Positions 1 to 5,066 of a DNA stretch of 5,066 nucleotides are shown one piece after another. Made by a program: the position numbers and the translations under genes. The notes under the pieces were generated by a model that was not told where the DNA came from, did no database searches, and worked only from the letters and a program-made list of their open reading frames with translations. The DNA lies in assembly GCF_025263265.1 (NCBI RefSeq), contig NZ_CP079877.1, forward strand, positions 1-5,066. The letters run 5' to 3'. Origin of the DNA: Mycobacterium sp. SMC-4. Its GTDB lineage: Bacteria; Actinomycetota; Actinomycetes; Mycobacteriales; Mycobacteriaceae. The stretch's first letter is position 1; each line of letters starts with the position of its first letter.

Positions 1-14
1 TAAATCACTGCATT

Positions 15-27
15 TTCATCCGATGAA
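15..27. repeat. Perfect dyad TTCATC-C-GATGAA
   Basis: Six-base arms are separated by one base. Its core, CATC-N-GATGA at 17-26, recurs at 233-242 and, without the central base, at 3694-3702. The geometry fits a small dimeric DNA-binding protein or a short recombinase arm or core site. Function is inferred only. Confidence 0.5.
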
Positions 28-83
28 TCACGCAGCAATCGTGTGACTCTCGCCTACCGACCCGGTACCCATGGATGAAACAG

Positions 84-96
84 CCTGGACACCAGG
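84..96. repeat. Perfect dyad CCTGG-ACA-CCAGG
   Basis: Five-base arms flank a three-base centre in the non-coding leader. The short arms could arise by chance. It is listed because it is one of five dyads within about 240 bp. Confidence 0.3.
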
Positions 97-163
97 GGTT
101 TTCGGTGGATGCGAACGAGTATGCATGACCCCCTCTCCGGCTGGCCGCCGCGACACGCATCGG

Positions 164-173
164 CGAACGTTCG
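164..173. repeat. Perfect palindrome CGAACGTTCG
   Basis: A ten-base perfect palindrome about 90 bp upstream of the recombinase start. The half-sites resemble those of the actinobacterial LexA/SOS box, but that box has four bases between CGAAC and GTTCG and here there are none. It is therefore not called a LexA site. It could be an operator for another dimeric regulator. Confidence 0.35.
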
Positions 174-181
174 TTTTGCGA

Positions 182-210
182 TGGACCTACCTGCGGCGAT
201 GTGGTAATGA
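182..210 (+). promoter_or_regulatory. Possible sigma-70-type promoter of the three-gene unit
   Basis: A -35-like TGGACC at 182-187 is followed after 17 bp by a -10-like TAATGA at 205-210. Transcription would start near 217 and leave a leader of about 45 nt before the TTG start at 262. The -10-like box lies inside the dyad at 205-217, so a protein bound there would block transcription. Matches to consensus are only partial, and many mycobacterial promoters lack a good -35, so this is tentative. Confidence 0.3.
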
Positions 211-217
211 TTCATTA
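205..217. promoter_or_regulatory. Candidate operator, perfect dyad TAATGA-T-TCATTA
   Basis: Six-base arms flank one central base, the same geometry as the dyad at 15-27. It overlaps the predicted -10 box. The octamer ATGATTCA within it (207-214) repeats in the same orientation at 219-226, exactly 12 bp later, and the palindrome TGATGCATCA follows at 228-237. Clustered dyads over a promoter suggest autoregulation, for example by the helix-turn-helix protein encoded at 1362-1715. That link is inferred. Confidence 0.4.
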
Positions 218-226
218 GATGATTCA
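207..226 (+). repeat. Direct repeat ATGATTCA, 12-bp period
   Basis: Two identical octamers at 207-214 and 219-226 are spaced 12 bp start to start. A diverged third unit, ATGATGCA, begins at 227. Short near-tandem repeats of this sort are typical of operator arrays or of recombinase and accessory-factor arm sites. Confidence 0.45.
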
Positions 227-227
227 A

Positions 228-237
228 TGATGCATCA
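228..237. repeat. Perfect palindrome TGATGCATCA
   Basis: A ten-base perfect palindrome 14 bp upstream of the ribosome binding site of the recombinase. It overlaps a second dyad, CATC-A-GATG (233-241), which shares its arms with the dyad at 15-27. In the transcript it would lie in the 5' leader, where it could also affect translation. Confidence 0.4.
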
Positions 238-250
238 GATGAGACGTCCT

Positions 251-256
251 GGGAGG
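251..256 (+). promoter_or_regulatory. Strong Shine-Dalgarno that fixes the TTG start
   Basis: GGGAGG lies five bases before the TTG codon at 262-264. No ATG or GTG in this frame has comparable spacing to a purine-rich site, and the next in-frame ATG (residue 28) would cut into the N-terminal domain. This is why TTG is taken as the start. Confidence 0.75.
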
Positions 257-261
257 CTGAA

Positions 262-1365
262 TTGCCCGTCGACAAGAGCGGTCGCGTGGTTCTGGTCGGG
301 TCAGTTCCGCTGCTGCATCCGGAGGCCCAAACCGTCGAGGACATGCTCGACGGCTGGCGCAACCAGCAACTGTGCCGCAACCTCGACCACGAGACCATCA
401 GCAAGCGCATCGCCCTGGTGCGCCGCTTCATCGACCACTGCAACGAGTACCCCTGGGCCTGGACACCGGCGATGGTTGAAGAGTTCTTCGCCGATCTGCG
501 CGGCATCAAAGGCCGGGCGCAATCGACCGTGCGCGGCTACCAGAACGGCCTACGGTTGTTCTGCTCGTACATCGCTGATCCGGACTACGGCTGGGATCGG
601 GTATGCGAGCAGCGCTTCGGCACTCACCCTGCGCAAGTGTTCTTCGAGTGGAACACCGCTGCCCACGTCCAAGACAACGAGCAGAATCCGCTCAAGCGGC
701 CCTTCACCAAAAAGGAGCTGCAGGACTTCTTCGATCATGCCGACGAGCAAGTGTCCCTGATTGCCAATGCCCGTAAGAAGGGCTGGCTGCCGGCTTACCG
801 CGACTCGGTGATGTTCAAGGTGGCCTACTCCTACGGGCTGCGCTTCAATGAACTGCGACACCTGCAGACCGTCGACTTCTCGCGCAATCCGCACGCCGCC
901 GAATTCGGGCGCTATGGCGCGGTTCTGATCCGGTACGGCAAGGCCAAAAAAGGCTCACCGCCGAAGCGGCGCACCGTGTTCACGGTGTTCGACTGGACAC
1001 CCGAAGTCATCGCCGACTGGCTCACCCACGGCCAACCGTATATCGACGACAGCATTGACCTGTTCCCCAGCGAGCGCGGCAGCCTGATCGCTGAGACCAC
1101 CCTGCTGCGCCGCTTCCGGCGCTACTGCGACGAACTGGATCTGCCGGCCGGACTGGATCTGCATTCGTTTCGCCGCTCGCACATCACCCACCTCATAGAG
1201 GACGGCTGGGACGCCAAATTCGTCCAAGACCAGGCCGGCCACGATGTCGCCAGCACCACATCCCTCTACACCGGTGTATCCAGCGACTACCGCACCCGCA
1301 CACTGCGCCGCATGCTCGATCAGACCGTCAAAGATGCGCTCTCCTTCGGGGAAGAATCATCATGA
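262..1365 (+). CDS. Tyrosine recombinase / site-specific integrase, catalytically intact
   Basis: A 367-residue tyrosine recombinase (phage integrase/XerC-D superfamily), which breaks and rejoins DNA at specific sites through a covalent 3'-phosphotyrosine. The N-terminal part, about residues 22-110, fits a SAM-like core-binding domain. The catalytic domain, about 145-345, shows the full expected set: Arg194 in YGLRFNELRHL, a beta-hairpin lysine (Lys227, 229 or 230) in YGKAKKG, His301 and Arg304 in LHSFRR, His327 in AGHD, and the nucleophile Tyr336 in SLYTG. Length is typical for integrases and transposon recombinases. Translation starts at TTG behind a strong GGGAGG. The stop overlaps the next gene's ATG by 4 bp, so it leads a coupled three-gene unit. 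Residues match the family pattern well, so an active enzyme is likely. The target site and whether it mobilises this DNA are unknown. Confidence 0.93.
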   Translation: MPVDKSGRVVLVGSVPLLHPEAQTVEDMLDGWRNQQLCRNLDHETISKRIALVRRFIDHCNEYPWAWTPAMVEEFFADLRGIKGRAQSTVRGYQNGLRLFCSYIADPDYGWDRVCEQRFGTHPAQVFFEWNTAAHVQDNEQNPLKRPFTKKELQDFFDHADEQVSLIANARKKGWLPAYRDSVMFKVAYSYGLRFNELRHLQTVDFSRNPHAAEFGRYGAVLIRYGKAKKGSPPKRRTVFTVFDWTPEVIADWLTHGQPYIDDSIDLFPSERGSLIAETTLLRRFRRYCDELDLPAGLDLHSFRRSHITHLIEDGWDAKFVQDQAGHDVASTTSLYTGVSSDYRTRTLRRMLDQTVKDALSFGEESS

Positions 1366-1715
1366 AACGCGAAGTCGACTACACCTGGCGCCTCGCCGAG
1401 CTCATGGCCGCGCATGGCATGCACAACAGCACTGACCTGATCCCCCGCCTGGCCGAACGTGGCATTCAGCTCTCCCGACCCCAGGTCTACCGTGTTGTCC
1501 ACCAACGGCCCGAACGTGTTTCGCTGCAACTGATGGCCGCGCTATGCGACATCCTCGGCTGTGGCGTGGAGGACCTGGTGACCGTCACTGCCACCGACGT
1601 CCGACGCCGGAAGACCGCATCCGGGGCAGCCGCTACCCCGCCGCCGAACGTGGTCGAACTCAACAAGTCGGTCCGGCCACGGCGGGCGCGGGTCATCACC
1701 GATGGCCCCGATTAA
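1362..1715 (+). CDS. Small Cro/C1-like (XRE, HTH_26-type) DNA-binding protein
   Basis: A 117-residue protein whose first 73 or so residues fit the Cro/C1 helix-turn-helix fold of the HTH_26 type. Visible marks are the opening helix LAELMAAHGM (11-20), a helix-turn-helix around 24-48 with the recognition helix near SRPQVYRVV (38-46), and the closing pattern LMAALCDILGCGVEDLV (57-73), a hallmark of this family. Residues 80-117 form a basic, Pro- and Arg-rich tail (RRRK, RPRRAR) that probably adds non-specific DNA contact. The ATG sits in an ATGA overlap with the recombinase stop, with GGGGAAGA about seven bases upstream. Likely roles, by analogy with small proteins beside recombinases, are repression of the cassette promoter or control of recombination direction. 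Neither is shown by the sequence. Confidence 0.85.
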   Translation: MKREVDYTWRLAELMAAHGMHNSTDLIPRLAERGIQLSRPQVYRVVHQRPERVSLQLMAALCDILGCGVEDLVTVTATDVRRRKTASGAAATPPPNVVELNKSVRPRRARVITDGPD

Positions 1716-3648
1716 TCCCAAGCCACGATCCAGGCGCCGCGGACGCCCACCCGTCACCACCGGTCACTACGAATGCAGCCGCTGCCATCGCAAGGCCAAC
1801 ACACTGCGCGTCTACTGGCCCGGCGATCAGCTGTGCCACAGCTGCTTCTACACTGCGATGCGCACCCACGGCATCTGCCCCAACTGCGGGCACGACGGCG
1901 TCCTTCCCGGCCGCCTCAACCGCACCGACCCACGGCCGGTCTGCCTGACCTGCGCCGCCATCCCCGGCGATTACGCCTGCCGCACCTGCGGCCACGAAGG
2001 CGAAATCCACCGCCGCGGCGAATGCGCACGATGCGCTCTACGCGACGACCTGTGCAAAATCCTGCTGCACCATCCCGCCGACCCGGCCGCCATGGAAACC
2101 CTCCTCGAAGTGCTCTGCGGCGTCGACCGGCCCGAAAGCATCCTCACCTGGAAGCGCAACATCCAGGTACTGCAGCTCCTCGGCGGAATCACCTCCGGCG
2201 CAATACCCCTCACCCACGACGGCCTCGACACCGCCGGCCCGGGCCGACACATCGAACACCTACGCAGCATGCTGGTGCACCACCACCTCCTCCCACCACG
2301 CGACGAACACCTCGCACGATTCGAACGCTGGCTCGCCACCAAACTCGACGCCATCGACTCCCCGACAGTGCGAGGACCCGTGGAGCAGTTCGCCACCTGG
2401 CACCACCTGCGCCGCCTGCGCAGCGAGTCCAAGCCCGGCCAAGGAACCGACGGACCCAAACGCGCAGCACAACAAGAGATCACCGAAACCATCAAATTCC
2501 TGACCTGGCTCGAGCAGACCCACGACCGCACCGCTTCAACCTGCAGCCAGCAGGACGTCGATGAATACCTGGCCTCAGGTCCGACCACCCGCCATTCGAT
2601 CCGGACGTTCTTCGTCTGGGCCAAACGCAGCAAGATCAACACCTCAATCACCATCGAGCACCGACAAGCCAGAACATCCCCGACCATCACCCAAGACCAG
2701 CGCCTCGCGTGGCTCAAAGAACTCCTCACCGGCGACTCCGAGAGTCTTCCCTACCGGATCGCTGGAATCCTGCTGCTGCTCTACGCGCAGCCGTTGACGA
2801 AGATCGCCGGCCTGCAGACCACCGCTGTCATCCGGGTAGGCGCCGAGACCCGTATCGCGCTGGGCAAAGAACCCACCCCGGTGCCCGAGCCGTTCGCCTC
2901 CCAGCTGCACCATCACCTCTACAACCGGCCCAATCAACGCACCACCGGCGGAGCCATCGCCACGCCCTGGCTGTTTCCCAGCAGCCGGGCTGGCCGTCAC
3001 CTCGACCCGCAATCAATCATGCATCGGCTTCGATGGCTCGGCATCGAGTTGCTGGGCTCACGCAACAGAGCCCTTCGCGAACTCGTATCGCAAATACCGC
3101 CACCGGTCGTCGCCGAAATGCTCGGCTACAGCGACCAAGTCACCCAAAAACACGCCGCCGAAGCCGGCAACACCTGGGCGCAGTACGCATCCGCCACCGA
3201 TCGGAAGCACACTCCGACAACACCACCTGGACGAACCATGACGACCGACTCTCCGCAGGTTTGCCCCACCGACGACAAAGACGAACCGGACACGGATACC
3301 TCCGAGCCCACGTTGTTCGACCTCGATCCCCCGGTTCGGCCCTACGACGTCCACATTGAGTCACTAGGAGCCGCGGCGGCCGCATTCGACGACGCCCGCG
3401 GCGCGGTCCAGGTGGCCACGAACGCCCTCGGTCAGGCGCGCGCGACAGCTAAAGCAGCCAAAACGCAGCTCACCGACGTAGTGCTCCAGGCGCATCTGGC
3501 CGGCGTATCTTGGGCGAAAATAGGTGAGGCCCTGGGTATCTCGCAGCAATCGGCCTATCAACGCTGGGCTCGACGTTTACGCGAGGACGATAACGCGACA
3601 ATTCACGATGTCGAGGACGGCGATGAATCCGAAATCCCGATCTCCTAG
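1702..3648 (+). CDS. Zinc-ribbon protein with degenerate tyrosine-recombinase region and C-terminal HTH
   Basis: A 648-residue multidomain protein. Residues 11-17 (RRRGRPP) resemble an AT-hook. Six CxxC pairs at Cys25/28, 45/48, 59/62, 81/84, 93/96 and 108/111 predict three four-cysteine zinc ribbons. Residues about 255-315 look like a core-binding domain, ending RHSIRTFFVWAKR. Residues about 330-500 follow the catalytic-domain layout (YAQPLTKIAGL, LFPSSRAGRHL, RALREL, AEMLGY, WAQY), but the first arginine is replaced in QPLTK, the HxxR histidine is replaced (RALR, 456-459), the LGH histidine is Tyr476, and no tyrosine stands where the nucleophile is expected. Tyr495 lies late. An acidic linker (about 522-545) leads to an Ala-rich helix and a helix-turn-helix (about 594-628, GVSWAKIGEALGISQQSAYQRW). 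It overlaps the previous gene by 14 bp with only a weak ribosome site, so translation is probably coupled. I infer a DNA-binding partner of the recombinase that is not itself catalytic. Confidence 0.8.
   Translation: MAPINPKPRSRRRGRPPVTTGHYECSRCHRKANTLRVYWPGDQLCHSCFYTAMRTHGICPNCGHDGVLPGRLNRTDPRPVCLTCAAIPGDYACRTCGHEGEIHRRGECARCALRDDLCKILLHHPADPAAMETLLEVLCGVDRPESILTWKRNIQVLQLLGGITSGAIPLTHDGLDTAGPGRHIEHLRSMLVHHHLLPPRDEHLARFERWLATKLDAIDSPTVRGPVEQFATWHHLRRLRSESKPGQGTDGPKRAAQQEITETIKFLTWLEQTHDRTASTCSQQDVDEYLASGPTTRHSIRTFFVWAKRSKINTSITIEHRQARTSPTITQDQRLAWLKELLTGDSESLPYRIAGILLLLYAQPLTKIAGLQTTAVIRVGAETRIALGKEPTPVPEPFASQLHHHLYNRPNQRTTGGAIATPWLFPSSRAGRHLDPQSIMHRLRWLGIELLGSRNRALRELVSQIPPPVVAEMLGYSDQVTQKHAAEAGNTWAQYASATDRKHTPTTPPGRTMTTDSPQVCPTDDKDEPDTDTSEPTLFDLDPPVRPYDVHIESLGAAAAAFDDARGAVQVATNALGQARATAKAAKTQLTDVVLQAHLAGVSWAKIGEALGISQQSAYQRWARRLREDDNATIHDVEDGDESEIPIS
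3238..3648 (+). other. Possible internal start giving a separate C-terminal HTH protein
   Basis: An in-frame ATG at 3238 (Met513 of the 648-residue protein) follows GGACGA with about five to seven bases of spacing. It sits exactly where the recombinase-like part ends and the linker begins. Initiation here would give a 136-residue protein made of an acidic linker, an Ala-rich helix and a helix-turn-helix. This could be a real alternative product, or a relic of a fusion between two once-separate genes. It is not annotated as an independent gene. Confidence 0.2.
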
Positions 3649-3823
3649 CTGACACCGTAAACGACCTCAAGCCGCACCCAAGCCGCCGATACCCATCGAT
3701 GACTCCACGAGCCTTCCACGACCCCATCTCTGAGCGCCGATCCAGCAGACAGACCGATCGCACCGAATACAGCGGAATCACCCCACCGAGGCGCGACTTG
3801 CATTGGTGTGAGACGTATTCCAC
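3649..3823. other. Convergent intergenic region
   Basis: These 175 bp lie between the ends of the zinc-ribbon gene (+) and the MFS gene (-). No gene is visible. It contains the palindrome CATCGATG at 3694-3701 and a direct repeat AGCCGC at 3670-3675 and 3681-3686. No hairpin followed by a T run was found within it. If the three-gene unit is part of a mobile element, a right-hand boundary could fall here, but no terminal repeat or target duplication can be proven. Confidence 0.6.
3694..3701. repeat. Palindrome CATCGATG beyond the cassette
   Basis: A perfect eight-base palindrome about 45 bp after the stop of the zinc-ribbon gene. With the following A it reads CATCGATGA, the spacer-less form of CATC-N-GATGA found at 17-26 and 233-242. 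Bases after it (CTCCACGAGC) loosely resemble those after the left copy (ATCACGCAGC). An eight-base match alone can be chance. Confidence 0.3.
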
Positions 3824-5044
3824 CTAGCTGCCGTGTCTTCGAAGCGCTGATGACGCGGCAATGGCCGCTGCGACCGCGAAACCAGCGACAGCGGTAGCGA
3901 GCGTGAATTGCTCACCGAAGGCGCCGATGCACAAGCCGCCCAGGACCGCTCCCAAAGCGCCCATCGTCTGATTAATGGAGCGCCTCGTGGCGTTCACGCG
4001 CCCGAGCAGCCGGTCCGGTGTAAGCGTCTGCCAGTAGCCCATCTCGTTGGCATTCTCGATGCCGGCTGCGATCCCTTGGAATCCCAACGCAACGAAAATC
4101 ACTGCATCGCCCAAACTGGATTCAGGGGCGCAGGCCACGAGCAGCCACGTGATCGGGTATGCGGTGCGCGCCAGAATGATCACCCGTCCCACCCCTATTC
4201 GGTCACCGGTCGACGGTGCCAACGAGGCCCCGATCAGACTCGCGACACCGAAGACCGTCAATAGCATTCCGAATGCGTAGGGGGTGAACCCCATGGAGCG
4301 CAGGGCCAGCAGGGAAAGCGCTGTCATCGCTGCCCCGTTGGCGAGGAACCATATGTGTGTCGACACTGCCAGCGGACCGAGAGTCCGGTGGCGGTAAGTC
4401 CATTTCAGGCCTTCGCCGATCTCGTGACGGAGGTGGCGCGAGCGTGGTTCTGGTTGGGGTTCGGGGGCATGGACGCTCGCAATCAGCACAGCCTCGACGA
4501 GGTAACTGATCGCGTCGACGACGATGGCCGCGGGAGCGCCCAAGAGGCCCACGAGTCCACCGCCCATCGCCGGGCCGAGGGTTTGGGCGGCAGCGTCGGC
4601 CTGATCGAGACGCGCGTTCGCCGCAACCAATTGTCCCGTCGGTACCAGTCGGGGAAGCAATGATTGCGTGGCGGCGAACCCGAATACCGAGAACGCCCCG
4701 AACGCCAGCAACGCGACGACCAGCATCCACATCTGCAGACTGCCGGCCAACCACAGAACTGGAACCAGCCCCAGGCTCAGAGCACGCCCCACGCTGGCCC
4801 ACACCAGCACAGGTTTGCGGCGCCAGTGGTCGACATACACCCCGGCGACAAGTCCAAGGGCCGCGTACGGAACAAACTGTGCGGCGTTGACCACGCCAAC
4901 CTCGAATGGGCTGGCACCGAGCAACTGGACGACCAAGACGGGCATCGCGACCGCAGAGATCGCCGACCCGATGGAACTGAGTGCCGCAGCCACCCAAAAA
5001 CGAACAAAAGCCGAGCGAGTACCTTCACCCGCACTATCCCCCAC
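3824..5044 (-). CDS. MFS transporter of the DHA3 (EntS/macrolide-efflux-like) family
   Basis: A 406-residue inner-membrane protein with about twelve hydrophobic segments split into two halves by a charged central loop (about 193-222), the normal major facilitator layout and length. Family marks are the loop 2-3 motif GVYVDHWRRKPVL (68-80), the stretch PRLVPTGQLVAANAR (131-145), GPAMGGGLVGLLG (157-169), and LTPDRLLGRVNATRR (341-355) in the second half. These fit the DHA3 group, which includes the enterobactin exporter EntS and Mef-type macrolide exporters. It probably exports a small molecule by proton antiport; the substrate cannot be told. The GTG start at 5044-5042 is chosen because an in-frame TGA lies just upstream (5059-5057) and the first membrane segment starts near residue 14. 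The ribosome site is weak, and the promoter is outside the window. It faces the recombinase unit tail to tail. Confidence 0.9.
   Translation of the reverse strand: MGDSAGEGTRSAFVRFWVAAALSSIGSAISAVAMPVLVVQLLGASPFEVGVVNAAQFVPYAALGLVAGVYVDHWRRKPVLVWASVGRALSLGLVPVLWLAGSLQMWMLVVALLAFGAFSVFGFAATQSLLPRLVPTGQLVAANARLDQADAAAQTLGPAMGGGLVGLLGAPAAIVVDAISYLVEAVLIASVHAPEPQPEPRSRHLRHEIGEGLKWTYRHRTLGPLAVSTHIWFLANGAAMTALSLLALRSMGFTPYAFGMLLTVFGVASLIGASLAPSTGDRIGVGRVIILARTAYPITWLLVACAPESSLGDAVIFVALGFQGIAAGIENANEMGYWQTLTPDRLLGRVNATRRSINQTMGALGAVLGGLCIGAFGEQFTLATAVAGFAVAAAIAASSALRRHGS
3829..3860 (+). terminator. Possible hairpin terminator without a U tract
   Basis: TGCCGTGTC at 3829-3837 pairs with GACGCGGCA at 3852-3860 across a 14-base loop. 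In a + strand transcript this gives a nine-base-pair stem with one G-U wobble. In the - strand transcript the same position is a C-A mismatch. It could end read-through from the three-gene unit, about 180 nt after its stop. It lies inside the last codons of the MFS gene and no U run follows. U-less hairpins have been proposed as terminators in mycobacteria. Confidence 0.3.
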
Positions 5045-5066
5045 GACACCACTGTCTCACGGCGAA

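Larger units (their letters stand above)
1..261. other. Non-coding leader of the recombinase cassette, rich in palindromes
   Basis: I see no convincing gene here. Open frames crossing this stretch have no family resemblance and are shadows of the recombinase gene. It does hold several short perfect dyads: positions 15-27, 84-96, 164-173, 205-217 and 228-237. The part from about 201 to 243 is clearly AT-rich (about 35% GC by hand count) against the GC-rich coding DNA that follows. Upstream DNA of this kind usually carries the promoter, operators and sometimes recombinase binding sites. Those roles are inferred. No tRNA-like fold was recognised that would mark a classical integration target. 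Confidence 0.6.

Noticed and set aside
1..60. tRNA 3' end or other attachment target at the left edge
   Set aside because: No T-arm, acceptor stem or CCA-type end could be traced in this stretch.
164..173. LexA/SOS box suggested by CGAAC and GTTCG half-sites
   Set aside because: The actinobacterial SOS box has four bases between the half-sites. Here they abut with no spacer.
71..760. A 229-residue + strand frame as a separate gene upstream of the recombinase
   Set aside because: It overlaps the recombinase in another frame, is low-complexity (Ser, Thr, Arg rich) and has no family resemblance. It is a shadow of GC-rich coding DNA.
1694..1704. CATC-ACC-GATG inverted repeat over the start of the zinc-ribbon gene as a translational control hairpin
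   Set aside because: Only four-base arms with a three-base loop, within overlapping coding sequence. Too weak to support a regulatory structure.
1971..2729. A 252-residue antisense frame within the zinc-ribbon gene
   Set aside because: Its composition is typical of antisense translation of high-GC genes and no domain is recognisable. The sense frame has clear CxxC and recombinase patterns.
262..3648. A recombinase-in-trio (RIT) element
   Set aside because: RIT elements carry three consecutive, catalytically recognisable tyrosine recombinases of 300-400 residues. Here the middle gene is a 117-residue HTH and the third is a 648-residue protein with a degenerate active site.

Overview
The window looks like high-GC actinobacterial DNA. 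The reading frames are rich in GC at third positions, two of the four starts are TTG or GTG, and the protein families are common in Mycobacterium, Rhodococcus and relatives. I cannot name the species. It holds four protein-coding genes and no RNA gene, CRISPR array or classical DDE transposase.

Layout. Positions 1-261 carry no convincing gene. They hold a dense set of short perfect palindromes and an AT-rich stretch just before the first gene, so this is probably promoter, operator or recombination-site DNA. Positions 262-3648 form one tightly packed three-gene unit on the + strand. The genes are a complete tyrosine recombinase with an intact catalytic set, a small Cro/C1-like helix-turn-helix protein, and a 648-residue protein. 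That last protein joins an AT-hook-like patch, three predicted zinc ribbons, a tyrosine-recombinase-like region missing key catalytic residues, and a C-terminal helix-turn-helix. The first two genes overlap by 4 bp (ATGA) and the second and third by 14 bp. Positions 3649-3823 are a short convergent intergenic region. Positions 3824-5044 on the - strand encode a DHA3-type major facilitator (MFS) efflux protein.

How the genes may work together. The overlaps imply co-transcription and coupled translation. The simplest reading is a recombination module: an active strand-exchange enzyme, a small DNA-binding regulator or directionality factor, and a large DNA-binding accessory protein derived from a recombinase. 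Gene number and protein sizes recall the TnpA/TnpB/TnpC set of Tn554, but the order and the state of the active sites differ, so this is only an analogy. The motif CATC-(N)-GATGA occurs at the left edge of the window, again just upstream of the first gene, and once beyond the third gene, so copies of it bracket the cassette. Whether these are element ends is untested. The MFS gene could be a passenger or simply the neighbouring chromosomal gene.
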